Positions 16,550 to 25,504 of a stretch of DNA of 64,000 bases are shown here, piece after piece. Origin of the DNA: Ruminococcus flavefaciens AE3010 (lineage in GTDB: Bacteria; Bacillota; Clostridia; Oscillospirales; Ruminococcaceae); NCBI RefSeq assembly GCF_000526795.1, contig NZ_JAGT01000001.1:3551640-3615639 (forward strand), read 5' to 3'. The notes under the pieces were generated by a model. The model was not told the origin of the DNA, did not search any database, and was given only the letters and a program-made list of their open reading frames with translations. Made by a program: the position numbers and the translations under genes. Each line of letters opens with the position of its first letter. Position 1 is the stretch's first letter.

Positions 16550-17254
16550 ATGAGCGCTTACGTTGAGTTTAAAAATGTGAAAAAGACCTATAAGACGGGC
16601 GAGATAGAGGTACACGCCCTTAACGACGTAAACTTTGAGATAAATAAAGGGGAGTTCTGCGTTATTGTTGGAGCTTCGGGTGCGGGAAAGACCACAATCC
16701 TCAATATACTTGGAGGTATGGACACTCTCACCGAGGGCAGCGTTTTTCTTGACGGTATGGAGATATCCGCCCTCAGCAAGAAGAAGCTGACCGCCTACAG
16801 GCGCTATGATGTGGGCTTTGTGTTCCAGTTCTACAATCTTGTGCAGAACCTGACCGCCCTTGAAAACGTGGAGCTTGCTTCACAGATATGCCGCGAGCCA
16901 CTTGACGCAGCTAAGATACTCGAACAGGTGGGACTTGCCGAGCGTACAAAGAATTTCCCTGCGCAGCTGTCGGGCGGCGAACAGCAGCGAGTTGCTATCG
17001 CCAGAGCCCTTGCCAAAAATCCAAAGCTTCTCCTGTGCGATGAGCCTACGGGTGCTCTGGATTATGCCACAGGAAAGCAGGTTTTGCAGCTCCTGCAGGA
17101 TACCTGCCGAAAGAACGGCATGACGGTAGTGGTCATCACCCACAATCAGGCTCTCACGCCTATGGCTGACCGTATCATAACCGTCAGCAGCGGTACCATT
17201 TCAAGCGTGCGAATGAACGACAATATCGTGGATATTGCCGACATCGAATGGTGA
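16550..17254 (+). CDS. ABC transporter ATP-binding protein (MacB/LolD type)
   Basis: 234 residues. Walker [10 protein letters not shown] near 41-49, Q-loop in [12 protein letters not shown], signature LSGGEQQR near 141-148, Walker [13 protein letters not shown], and the switch histidine in VITHNQ. The sequence type matches ATPases that pair with FtsX-like permeases and drive mechanotransmission rather than classical transport. The start has AAAGGAAAACT upstream. The permease gene starts 4 bp after the stop. The substrate is unknown; peptides, lipoproteins or lipid-linked molecules are typical. Confidence 0.93.
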   Translation: MSAYVEFKNVKKTYKTGEIEVHALNDVNFEINKGEFCVIVGASGAGKTTILNILGGMDTLTEGSVFLDGMEISALSKKKLTAYRRYDVGFVFQFYNLVQNLTALENVELASQICREPLDAAKILEQVGLAERTKNFPAQLSGGEQQRVAIARALAKNPKLLLCDEPTGALDYATGKQVLQLLQDTCRKNGMTVVVITHNQALTPMADRIITVSSGTISSVRMNDNIVDIADIEW

Positions 17255-17258
17255 CGCC

Positions 17259-19988
17259 ATGGGTTCTGCTGTAAGAAAGAACACACTCCGTGAGATACGG
17301 GGCACGTTCGGAAGATTTTTTGCAATAATGGCTATCATAGCTCTGGGAGTGGGCTTCTTTACGGGGGTAAGGATAGTTACTCCCGCTATGGTGAAAACGG
17401 TGGACAAGTTCCTTGACGACAATCAGCTTTACGACTACAGGCTGCTCTCGTCCATAGGCTGGGAAGAGGACGACGTTGACGACTTCAGGAGCCGTCCCGA
17501 GGTACGCTATGCAGAGGGCTCATATACCCTTGATATACTGACGGCAGGCTCCAGCGAATATGTTCTGAGAGCTCATTCCCTTACCGACAATATAAACGGT
17601 ATACGCCTGACCGCAGGAAGAATGCCGCAGAATGAGAACGAGTGCATAATCGAGGACGGAAAATTCACTATCGGCGGCACTATCGCTCTTGCCGAGGATA
17701 ATTCCGACACCGTGAAAAACGCACTGAAAAGCCATACATTTACCATAGTTGGTTCTGCGGATTCGTCTATGTATATCAATTTCGAGCGCGGAACTACCTC
17801 CGTGGGAAACGGCGAGGTATCCGCATTTGTCTATCTTCCCAAGGAGGCTTTCGACCTTGAGGTCTATACCGAGGTCTATGTGCGCTTCGATCAGGACTAT
17901 GAGATATACTCCGACGAGTACGACACATTTATGGACGGCAGGGACAAGCAGTGGGAGGGCTTTGCCCGTGAACGTACTGATATCCGCTTTGACAGGCTTT
18001 ACAGTGAAGCTGAGGACAAGCTCAGCGACGGCAGGGAAGAGCTTGAAAAGAACCGCGCCGACGGTCAGGAGAAGCTTGATAAGGCTAAGACCGACCTTGA
18101 CAGCGGCAAGGCTCAGCTTGACGAGCAGCTTGCACAGCTTGAACAGATACGGGACGTAGCTCCTCAGCAGTATTCCGCAGGTATGGAGCAGTACAACGCT
18201 GCTTATGCGGATTACGAAAAGGGTCTGGCGGACTATGAGAGCTCCAAGGCTGACTTCGACAAGCAGATATCCGACGCTGAGGCGGAGCTCAAAAAGGGCG
18301 AGAACGACCTTGCAGCGCTGAAAAAGCCCGATATTTACGTCCTTGACCGCAATGCCAATATCGGCTACGCCTGCTTTGAGAGCGATTCTGATATAGTCGC
18401 GCAGGTCGCTCGTGTTTTCCCAATATTCTTTATCCTTGTGGCAGCTCTTGTGTGTATGACTATCATGAGCCGAATGGTCGAGGAGCAGCGTACACAGATC
18501 GGCGTTTTAAAGGCGCTGGGCTACTCCGAGGGCACTGTTATGGGCAAGTTCATATTTTATTCGGGACTGGCAGCTATGATAGGCTGCGTGCTGGGCTACA
18601 GTCTTGGCACATATATCTTCCCCAAGATTATCTGGAAGACCTATACCCTCATGTATCTTGAACTGCCTATAGACTATATGTTTGACAGCAGGCTTGCCCT
18701 CATTGCACTGGCGGTATCGCTGATATGCTCTGTTGGAGTTACATGGTTCAGCTGCCGCGTGGAGCTCTCCGAAACAGCAGCAAGCCTTATGAGACCAAAA
18801 GCTCCCAAGGCAGGCAAGCGCGTTCTTCTTGAATACGTTACTCCGGTGTGGAAAAGGCTGAAATTCCTGCACAAGGTATCCATACGCAACATATTCCGCT
18901 ACAAAAAGCGCCTTTTTATGATGATACTTGGTATCGGCGGCTGTACAGCCCTGCTCGTTACGGGCTTCGGCATAAAGGATTCTATTGCAGGCTTTGCGGA
19001 TATGCAGTACGACGAGATACAGGTGGCTGACGCCTCGGCTAACCTGAGAAATATCGGGACAGAGTTCCCCGAGGGGCTTGCAGACGTTCTCAGCGAGAAT
19101 ACTCAGAACTACACTCTGCTTTACACGGGAGCGTGGGACCTGCTCTACGGGAAAAAGGTCAAAAGCGTTACCGTGAATGCTGCGGATTCCTTTGACGGCA
19201 TGGAAAAGTATTTCGACCTGCACAGCGTAAAGGGCGAAAAATTAGCTCCTCCTGCTGAGGGAGAAGCCATAGTCAGCCACAGCATTGCCGAGCGCTACGG
19301 TATAAAAAAGGGCAGCATGATGAAGCTCCGCGACGAGAATATGCGTGAGCTTAACGTAAAGGTAACGGGTGTTTTCGAGAACCACGTTTATAATGTGGTA
19401 TTTCTGAGCAAAAGCACCATGGAGCAGCAGCTTGGAGAGCCCGTGTCCGTGAACTACGCTTTTCTCAACTTCAAGGAGGGAGCGGACAACTACAAGACTA
19501 CTGCTGCACTGTCCAAAAACGGCAATATCACCGCAGTAATGATATTTGACGACTTAAAGGAAAGACTGGGCAAGATGATGAGCAGCCTTGACTATATCGT
19601 GCTCATTGTTATCATATGCGCCGCAGGACTTGCCTTTATCGTACTTTACAGCCTTACAAACATAAACATAACCGAGCGTGTCCGCGAGATAGCCACTATC
19701 AAGGTTCTGGGCTTTTTCAGGCATGAGACCTCGGCTTATGTGCTCCGCGAGAATCTCGCTCTTACAGCCTTTGGCACTGTAGTCGGACTTGGTGCGGGAG
19801 TACTGCTCCATGCCTTTGTTATGGCTCAGATACGGGTGGACCTTGTGGACTTCAGCGTCCGTATATTGCCGAAAAGCTTTCTTTGGAGCGCACTGCTCAC
19901 ATTCCTGTTCAATTTCATCGTTGACCTGTTCATGGTGTTCAAACTGGAGCGCATAAATATGGCTGAATCACTTAAATCAATCGAGTAA
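17259..19988 (+). CDS. FtsX-family ABC permease with extracellular coiled coil
   Basis: I choose ATG 17259, 4 bp after the ATPase stop; a TTG upstream inside the ATPase gene is less likely. About 909 residues. One membrane helix near 20-45, a large extracellular region (about 50-370) that contains a Lys/Glu/Asp-rich coiled coil (about 245-345), an FtsX domain of three helices (about 385-515), a second helix and extracellular domain (about 545-770), and a final FtsX domain (about 780-905). This is the long 8-10-helix form common in Firmicutes. The coiled coil suggests reach across the cell wall. The partner is the ATPase directly upstream. Confidence 0.92.
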   Translation: MGSAVRKNTLREIRGTFGRFFAIMAIIALGVGFFTGVRIVTPAMVKTVDKFLDDNQLYDYRLLSSIGWEEDDVDDFRSRPEVRYAEGSYTLDILTAGSSEYVLRAHSLTDNINGIRLTAGRMPQNENECIIEDGKFTIGGTIALAEDNSDTVKNALKSHTFTIVGSADSSMYINFERGTTSVGNGEVSAFVYLPKEAFDLEVYTEVYVRFDQDYEIYSDEYDTFMDGRDKQWEGFARERTDIRFDRLYSEAEDKLSDGREELEKNRADGQEKLDKAKTDLDSGKAQLDEQLAQLEQIRDVAPQQYSAGMEQYNAAYADYEKGLADYESSKADFDKQISDAEAELKKGENDLAALKKPDIYVLDRNANIGYACFESDSDIVAQVARVFPIFFILVAALVCMTIMSRMVEEQRTQIGVLKALGYSEGTVMGKFIFYSGLAAMIGCVLGYSLGTYIFPKIIWKTYTLMYLELPIDYMFDSRLALIALAVSLICSVGVTWFSCRVELSETAASLMRPKAPKAGKRVLLEYVTPVWKRLKFLHKVSIRNIFRYKKRLFMMILGIGGCTALLVTGFGIKDSIAGFADMQYDEIQVADASANLRNIGTEFPEGLADVLSENTQNYTLLYTGAWDLLYGKKVKSVTVNAADSFDGMEKYFDLHSVKGEKLAPPAEGEAIVSHSIAERYGIKKGSMMKLRDENMRELNVKVTGVFENHVYNVVFLSKSTMEQQLGEPVSVNYAFLNFKEGADNYKTTAALSKNGNITAVMIFDDLKERLGKMMSSLDYIVLIVIICAAGLAFIVLYSLTNINITERVREIATIKVLGFFRHETSAYVLRENLALTAFGTVVGLGAGVLLHAFVMAQIRVDLVDFSVRILPKSFLWSALLTFLFNFIVDLFMVFKLERINMAESLKSIE

Positions 19989-20081
19989 CTTAAATTCGGC
20001 AGTGAAATTCACAGCTCATTCAAAATGGCATGTGACTTTTTGTGCAAGTATCTGAATATAAACTATATATTTTGCTCCTGA

Positions 20082-20110
20082 TTGACATTTTGGTAGTTTT
20101 ATGTTATACT
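20082..20110 (+). promoter_or_regulatory. Promoter of the leucine-rich-repeat gene
   Basis: TTGACA (20082-20087), 17-bp spacer, TATACT (20105-20110): a near-consensus sigma-A promoter giving a leader of about 55 nt with AAGGAG before the ATG at 20174. Confidence 0.85.
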
Positions 20111-20173
20111 ATGGTTGAGCCAATGTGGGGCTCTGGGGATTGTATCGATGTTTTTCGATAAGGAGAAAACTGA

Positions 20174-20632
20174 ATGAATTACAAGATCAGAAGAGGTGTA
20201 CTTAAAAAGTACAAAGACGAAAAAGGCGTTACCGAGATCTTCATTCCCGATAATGTCGGAATTATCGATGAGGGCGCTTTCAGTGGCTGTACGAATCTTG
20301 TGAGGATACTGGTACCCGAGACAGTGCAGGTCATTTCGGATACAGCGTTCAGCGGCTGCGAGAACCTCAGATCTATCAATCTTCCTGAAAGCACTATCAG
20401 GCTTGGTTGGTATGCATTCCGTGGATGCCATCGCCTTGCTGATCTCACCATTCCCTCTACTTTACAGGAGATCGGTCAGCATGCCTTTGCAGGCTGCAGC
20501 GACCTTTCCACAGTAAAGGTCATTCACGATGACAGGGTCTATGAATTTGTGATAAGCGGTGAGTTCGACAATAAGGAATGGCAGAAGATAAGACATTCGC
20601 TCAACCACGTGAGCAAATCTATAGCTGTATAA
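20174..20632 (+). CDS. Small leucine-rich-repeat (BspA-type) protein
   Basis: 152 residues without signal peptide or membrane segment. It contains about four BspA-like LRR_5 repeats of 23 residues, each with the pattern I-x-x-x-A-F-x-G-C-x-x-L-x-x-I-x-(L/V)-P, for example GAFSGCTNLVRILVPE and YAFRGCHRLADLTIPS. These repeats mediate protein contacts. Family members are often surface proteins with long arrays; this one is unusually short and apparently cytoplasmic. It has its own promoter and terminator, so it is monocistronic. Function unknown. Confidence 0.85.
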   Translation: MNYKIRRGVLKKYKDEKGVTEIFIPDNVGIIDEGAFSGCTNLVRILVPETVQVISDTAFSGCENLRSINLPESTIRLGWYAFRGCHRLADLTIPSTLQEIGQHAFAGCSDLSTVKVIHDDRVYEFVISGEFDNKEWQKIRHSLNHVSKSIAV

Positions 20633-20636
20633 CTTC

Positions 20637-20670
20637 ACACCCCCGTCCGTAATAATGGGCGGGGTGTTTC
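20637..20670 (+). terminator. Terminator of the leucine-rich-repeat gene
   Basis: ACACCCC-CGTCC pairs with GGGCGGGGTGT (one irregularity) across an 8-nt loop, followed by ttcctttttg. Confidence 0.8.
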
Positions 20671-20758
20671 CTTTTTGCTGCGCTTACACACGCAGCTGTG
20701 CCGTGGGTACGCTCAAAGCAGCGGTTCTCGGATATTGTATTCAGGCTATTACATTAAG

Positions 20759-20791
20759 AAAAGCGCGGGAGTTCAATTCTCCCGCGCTTTT
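20759..20791 (-). terminator. Terminator of the frameshifted lipoprotein gene (can act both ways)
   Basis: AAAAGCGCGGGAG (20759-20771) pairs perfectly with 20779-20791 around a 7-nt loop, with T runs in both directions. It lies 28 bp beyond the stop of the minus-strand lipoprotein gene. Confidence 0.85.
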
Positions 20792-20818
20792 GCTGTAAAT
20801 TATGATAATTCGGTCAGC

Positions 20819-21798
20819 TTACCTTTCGTTTGAGGCAGTCAGGTACTCATAATTTGAAGTAAAATCCTCCATTTCAAAGTCCTTGGAATCGAATTCATAA
20901 TCATCAAGCTTATATAAAAAATTCCGTCCGTCTGAATAGGATTTTTCATATGAGAGCAGATTCCCGTTTTCATTCAGCACAACTGTGTAGTATATGGTAT
21001 ACTCCCCTACATTGCCTAATTTATAAGTGATGCTGTATTTATACTTTGTACCGTCTTTTACCTTGCTGCTTTTAAAGGAACACTTCTTTTCGTCATATGA
21101 ATTATTGTAAGCAGTAAATGAGGCTTTGTTAAGATCATATCTCAGATCCTGATAAACGGAGAAATATTCAAAGCCGGGTGCATTATATGAAAAATATAAA
21201 AATTTGTCATTAAGTTTATCTGTTTTTTCTTCGCCTGTTTCCTTGTCAAGTATCGTATATACTGATTTTTCGTTCTTGGAAAAAAGATCAAACGATGACT
21301 CTTTGCGTTTGTATATTCCCTCGCCTGTAGTATGTGTTATTCTTTTTTTACAGTCGCATTTGAACTCGCCTGTAATATTTTTATTGTAAATCTTTTTTTC
21401 TGCTTTGACCCATTTCAGCTCTGAAATCTCGTCTTTTAAGCCCTGCGGATCTAATAAATAGCAGCTTGTCCAGTTAAACTCCTGACTGCTTGTGGGGGAC
21501 AGGGATAGTAAGTAGCGTGTTTGTCTTCGGGATCTTCCGCAAATATCGCCCTTACTTCTTCCTTTGACAGGACATTTGGGTCATATTCCTCGGTTTCGGG
21601 CTGAGTAGTAACAGCGCTTTCGGCAGTCGTTTCCGTACTGCTTGTTGAAGCAGTATTTTCTGAGCTGCTTTGTGCAGCAGTATCTTCCGAACTGCTTGGC
21701 GCAGCTGGATTATTTCCGCATGCCGCTGTGCCGCAGACAAGCAAAAGAACGCCTAAAAGTCCGCTGTAAAATCTGTTATGCCGCATTGATAGTTTCAT
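20819..21798 (-). pseudogene. Lipoprotein gene broken by one frameshift
   Basis: The first part (21798 down to about 21490) encodes a lipoprotein signal ending in TAAC (Cys about residue 27), a Ser/Thr linker and a segment ending YYPCPP. The frame then drifts to a stop at 21451. Shifting by one base at the run of five C residues near 21495 continues smoothly for over 200 more codons (from TSSQEFNWTSCYLLDP) to TAA at 20819. One extra C would give a 326-residue secreted lipoprotein. The C-terminal part has many aromatic residues and the look of an outer-surface beta domain, but I recognise no family. GGAG lies 8 nt before the ATG. Sequencing error or phase-variable slippage are alternatives to true loss. 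Confidence 0.78.
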
Positions 21799-21884
21799 TT
21801 TTTTCTCCGATCAGGCAAGATATGTGTTAAATGGTAAAATCTTAATATGCATTATAGCACACAAAAGTCCATGTGTAAATAAAA

Positions 21885-21921
21885 ATGCCATAATGCTTCC
21901 TGGGGAGAAGTATTATGGCAT
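21885..21921 (-). terminator. Terminator of the VOC-ANTAR-GS group
   Basis: ATGCCATAAT-CTTC pairs with GAAG-ATTATGGCAT (one G-T pair) around a short loop; in the minus direction TTTTTATTT follows. Confidence 0.85.
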
Positions 21922-21927
21922 GATGTT

Positions 21928-22311
21928 TTATACTGTAAGCTCTATCTGATTGCCCTCTATACCCACGATACAGCTCTCATAATAGCCGTCACCCGTAGTT
22001 CTCGGACCGCTGAGCACCTCGTATCCGTCAGCTTTCAGACGCGCGGTCAGCTCATCTACTTTTTCCCTGCTGCCGAGACTGAACGCAATGTGGACAAAGC
22101 CCATTCGAGCAATAGCATTGTCGGAGTCCGCAAGCTGAGGACGTGTCATTATCTCCAGTCTTGCACCGCCGTCAAAGCTGAGGAAATATGAGCGGAAATC
22201 GGTAGTCTTGTTATGGTAGCCGCTGTTAGAAGAAGCTCCCAGATACTTCAAAAAGAAGGCTCTTGCGGCTTCAAGGTCGCGGACGTACATTGCAATATGT
22301 TCTATCTTCAT
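21928..22311 (-). CDS. VOC-family (glyoxalase/dioxygenase fold) protein
   Basis: 127 residues: one vicinal-oxygen-chelate domain with two beta-alpha-beta-beta-beta units. It starts with EHIAMYVRDLEAARAFF, and metal-ligand candidates are H5, E in RLEIM, H in FVHIAF, and E in NQIELTV at the C-terminus. That set resembles glyoxalase I, but many VOC proteins with the same set do other chemistry, so the substrate is open. The gene is 6 bp after the ANTAR gene and shares its terminator, so it is probably the last gene of the GS-ANTAR-VOC unit. Confidence 0.85.
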   Translation of the reverse strand: MKIEHIAMYVRDLEAARAFFLKYLGASSNSGYHNKTTDFRSYFLSFDGGARLEIMTRPQLADSDNAIARMGFVHIAFSLGSREKVDELTARLKADGYEVLSGPRTTGDGYYESCIVGIEGNQIELTV

Positions 22312-22317
22312 GGTATA

Positions 22318-22887
22318 TCATTCATACTGGGCAAGGATACGCTGCGCCACCTCAAGACGGGTCTGGCGGTTGTTCATTGCCTGTTTTTCGATGTATTTAT
22401 GAGCCTGTGGCTCTGTGAACTTCAGATACTTCATAAGAGTGGTCTTGGCGCGGTTGATAGTGCGCATCTCCTCGATACGGCTGAGTATATCCGCGCTTTC
22501 CTTTTTTACGCCTGCCATACGGGCACGAGCCGAGAGGACGAGCCTGATAGTACGCTGTAATATCTCACGGGTATACGGTCTGGAAATGACGTTTATACCG
22601 CTGTCTGAAACACGGTCTGCCACTTCGTCGGCAACGTCGCCGCCGCATATGAGTATTATGCCTGCCGAGGTAGTCTCGGCTATCATTTCCGCAAGCTCCT
22701 GTCCGAATTCGTCGGGCAGGGGAGTGTTTATTATGACCAGCTCGGGCTCGCTTTCGTTTTTGACAAGTCTGCGGGCTTCGCTTCCGCTTACGGCTACTGC
22801 TGTCCTGCCGCAGCCCTCTATGCGCAGGAGCTGCTCGGCAAGCTCCGATATCTCAGCTCTTGCTGATACAATGAGCGCTCTGTCCAT
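22318..22887 (-). CDS. ANTAR-domain RNA-binding regulator with a degenerate receiver
   Basis: 189 residues. Residues 1-120 have a response-regulator-like fold, but the phosphoacceptor position in VIINTPLP is N54, not Asp, so phosphorylation there is unlikely. Residues about 130-186 form an ANTAR domain (INRAKTTLMKYLKFTEPQAHKYI), which in NasT, EutV and AmiR binds paired hairpins in leader RNA to prevent termination. The gene starts 8 bp after the glutamine-synthetase-like gene and is clearly co-transcribed. ANTAR proteins next to glnA are known in Clostridia (GlnR-type antiterminators). The signal may come by direct protein contact with that neighbour; this is inference. Confidence 0.9.
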   Translation of the reverse strand: MDRALIVSARAEISELAEQLLRIEGCGRTAVAVSGSEARRLVKNESEPELVIINTPLPDEFGQELAEMIAETTSAGIILICGGDVADEVADRVSDSGINVISRPYTREILQRTIRLVLSARARMAGVKKESADILSRIEEMRTINRAKTTLMKYLKFTEPQAHKYIEKQAMNNRQTRLEVAQRILAQYE

Positions 22888-22895
22888 TGATTACC

Positions 22896-24191
22896 TCACA
22901 CGAATTTGAAATAGGACTCTTCCTCAAATTTATCCTTGTCTGCTGCAAGCTCATAGTCGCGGAGCTGTCTGTCCAGCTGAGCGAAAATGCTGCTCCTTAT
23001 CTCGGGAGAAAGAGTACGCTTTACGAAGTCGCTTTCCTTTGCGATAGCGGCAGCCTCCTCAAGAGTTGAGGGGAGCTTCTGGAACAGGTCGCAGTTTTCG
23101 CCGCTGTGCATTGCACTCTCGAAAAGTGAGGAGTCGCCTGCGCGGATACCCTCTATACCTGCGGCAAGAATGAGCTTGAAGGTGATATAAGGGTTACAGC
23201 AGGCGTCTGCGGAACGCAGCTCGATACGGGGAGTTATTCCCACGGGTTTTGGTACGCGGATAAGCTGAGCGCAGTTTTCCGACGACCAGTTGATGTATTT
23301 AGGCGCAAAGCCTATGCCGAAGCGCTTGTAGGAGTTTGTGGTGCTGTTGAGAAAAGCGGTTATCTCCCTCATTCTGCCAAGAATACCCGATATGAAGCAC
23401 TTGCCCTCAAAGGGCATATTCTCGGTATCATTGCCGATGATGTTCTCGCCGCCCTTTTTCACGCTTATGGATATGCTGAGAGCGCTTCCGTGCTCGTCGG
23501 GGAGCGGCTTCGGCATGAACGATGCGAAAAGACCGTTCTGTGCGGCAATGGACTTAACTACGGTCTTGTAATGTACCATATTGTCGGCAGCGGTTATTGG
23601 CTCGCTCTCGCGGAACTCTATCTCGTTCTGTGCGGGACCGTGCTTGTGGCAGGAGCTCTTCGGGCTCATGCCCATTTCCTCCAGGGAGAGACATATCTCA
23701 CGTCTTGCGTTCTCGCACTTGTCAAGGGGAGCAACGTCAAGATAGCCGCCCTTGTCGTGGGGTATCTTTGTAGGCTCGCCCCGCTCGTCAAGCTCAAAGA
23801 GGTAAAACTCGCACTTTGTGCCCATTTCGCAGGAATATCCGTCCAGTCGTAGCTGATTGATGTAGCTGGTGAGCTCGGTACGCATATCGCCCACGTAGTC
23901 GCTTCCGTCGGTGTTTTTCAGCGAGCAGAAGAAGCGGACAACGCGTCCCGACTTAGGTCTCCACGGGAGAACGGAAAGCGTTGATATATCGGGCACAAGG
24001 AGCAGATCGGAGCAGCCCTCGGCGATGCATGAAGCATCGAAAGGTATGCCGTACTCAAATGCTCTCGGCAGCTCGTTTGGCATGATAGCCACGTTTTTGA
24101 GATTGCCGAACATATCACAGAAAGTAAGTCTTATAAATTTTACGTCGTTCTCTTCAACGAATTTCAGTATCTCTTTAGGAGAAAAGCTCAT
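22896..24191 (-). CDS. Glutamine synthetase-like protein lacking key catalytic residues
   Basis: 431 residues, aligned by eye with Bacillus GlnA over nearly its whole length (IRLTFCDMFGNLKNV, DKGGYLDVAPLD, FMPKPL, NSYKR, IELRSAD). Several catalytic residues are missing. The first Glu of the GPEPEFF motif is K126 (GTKCEF); the Glu of HHEV is K183 (CHKHG); the metal His of GSGMH is S239 (GSALS); and the flap Glu of GYEAP is absent (GF-AP). E128, E190, E324 and R326 remain. It is therefore probably not an ammonia ligase and more likely a sensor or regulatory homologue. It lies 8 bp upstream of the ANTAR gene. The start has GGGGG seven nt upstream. A second, functional GlnA must exist elsewhere if the cell makes glutamine. 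Confidence 0.88.
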   Translation of the reverse strand: MSFSPKEILKFVEENDVKFIRLTFCDMFGNLKNVAIMPNELPRAFEYGIPFDASCIAEGCSDLLLVPDISTLSVLPWRPKSGRVVRFFCSLKNTDGSDYVGDMRTELTSYINQLRLDGYSCEMGTKCEFYLFELDERGEPTKIPHDKGGYLDVAPLDKCENARREICLSLEEMGMSPKSSCHKHGPAQNEIEFRESEPITAADNMVHYKTVVKSIAAQNGLFASFMPKPLPDEHGSALSISISVKKGGENIIGNDTENMPFEGKCFISGILGRMREITAFLNSTTNSYKRFGIGFAPKYINWSSENCAQLIRVPKPVGITPRIELRSADACCNPYITFKLILAAGIEGIRAGDSSLFESAMHSGENCDLFQKLPSTLEEAAAIAKESDFVKRTLSPEIRSSIFAQLDRQLRDYELAADKDKFEEESYFKFV

Positions 24192-24231
24192 TTATATACC
24201 CCCATGTCTATTGTATAACAATAGAATAGTT

Positions 24232-24921
24232 TTATTTTTCATTAAGGCATTTAGTCCTGTTGCAATTACTGCAATTTAAGCCAGGACACTTCAAAACAGG
24301 TTTATCCATTTCATCATTCAGATCAAATCTATGAATTACCCTTTGGTTCTTGTATTCTTTTTCAAAAACATTATTATCATCATAGTCGTCACAGTTTTTA
24401 CCACATATAAGGCATTTGTCATTCTTATATATATGTTTGCATTGCATATTACATATAGAGCATACTCCATTTATAAAGTTATGCCTATGATCAGGATCAA
24501 TAATCCCACAAATAGTACACTTTGAATCCACATACTTTATATGCATACATTCGATATTGCAAATAGTACATTTTCCGTCTTTATAAATATGCTTGCATCT
24601 AATATTACATATTTTACATCTTCCGTTTTGGTAACTATGTTTATGTGAAGGATCAATTTGATCACAAACGGTACATCTATAATTATAGTAAGAATGTTTG
24701 TGAGTTGGATCAGTTTTACCACATTTTGTGCATTTGCCATTTATGTATACGTGTATATGTTCAGGCTCATTTATATTTTCATACGTAGAGGGTGTAGTAT
24801 TATCGACATTGGTATTTTTTTGAAAAATATCACGTAATAAACTTATTATTAAAGGCAGTATAGGTAGGATTATTATTATACATATAATTAAAGTGAAAGA
24901 ATTTGATAAAAAATCAGCCAT
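24232..24921 (-). CDS. Membrane-anchored protein with seven zinc-knuckle-like repeats
   Basis: 229 residues. An N-terminal hydrophobic helix (about 8-30) anchors it. Residues about 55-185 hold seven tandem units of 16-20 residues, each H-x(5-6)-C-x-x-C. Two flavours occur: CxxCGxxDPxHxH (units 1, 2 and 5) and CxxCNxxCxH (units 3, 4 and 6). Each can supply a Cys/His zinc site. A last cluster, CPGLNCSNCNRTKC, sits at the C-terminus. I know the HxYxxGxCxxCGxxDPxH unit from anonymous Firmicute proteins but no function. Its codons are AT-rich compared with its neighbours, which hints at transfer. It ends 40 bp before the glutamine-synthetase-like start, so a shared transcript is possible. Confidence 0.72.
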   Translation of the reverse strand: MADFLSNSFTLIICIIIILPILPLIISLLRDIFQKNTNVDNTTPSTYENINEPEHIHVYINGKCTKCGKTDPTHKHSYYNYRCTVCDQIDPSHKHSYQNGRCKICNIRCKHIYKDGKCTICNIECMHIKYVDSKCTICGIIDPDHRHNFINGVCSICNMQCKHIYKNDKCLICGKNCDDYDDNNVFEKEYKNQRVIHRFDLNDEMDKPVLKCPGLNCSNCNRTKCLNEK

Positions 24922-25027
24922 AATAATACCTCACTAATTAGTTTAATTACTTATCGTAATATAAATATGCTTTTTATTAACAAGGATTTGTAAAGTTATA
25001 TGGCAAAATTTCACCTATGCCCTTGAT

Positions 25028-25486
25028 TTATTTTAATGCCATAACATATATCTGGCAGGGGTTATCCTCGTCCCAGAGTGTGGGGAATACCTCGAATTCC
25101 TTGAAGCCGCAGCTTATATAGAACATATTGGTCTTGTCGTAGTCCTCGTATTTGCCCATCTGAACTGTTTTAACCTGCATGAAGGAATAGCCTTTTTCAA
25201 CAGCGATAGCCTTAGCATTCTCAAAGAGCTGCCGACCGATTCCGCTGCGGTGATAGTCCTTCAGCACACCCATTACAGCCAGTTCAACGGTAGCATTTCC
25301 TGTTTCTTTCAGACACAGGAAGCCCACGTATTCGTCATTCTCTTTAGCTGCGATAAATATCTGGTCAGCACTTTCGCGGATATACTGTTCGCGGCTCTCG
25401 TCAACCTCGAACCATTCCCTGAGTGCTTCAAGGACTTTTCGTGCTATTGTCCTTTTTGCGTCTTTATCAAAAATCTGCTCTATCAT
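25028..25486 (-). CDS. GNAT-family N-acetyltransferase
   Basis: 152 residues, one GNAT domain. The acetyl-CoA pyrophosphate-binding motif is present as HRSGIGRQLFENA near residues 88-100, preceded by the beta-4 strand VELAVMGVLKDY. The acceptor cannot be predicted. The sequence is typical of the small stand-alone acetyltransferases of gut Firmicutes. A broken SMI1-like gene lies upstream on the same strand; no shared role is evident. Confidence 0.88.
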   Translation of the reverse strand: MIEQIFDKDAKRTIARKVLEALREWFEVDESREQYIRESADQIFIAAKENDEYVGFLCLKETGNATVELAVMGVLKDYHRSGIGRQLFENAKAIAVEKGYSFMQVKTVQMGKYEDYDKTNMFYISCGFKEFEVFPTLWDEDNPCQIYVMALK

Positions 25487-25504
25487 TTATTGTTTCTCCG
25501 TAGG

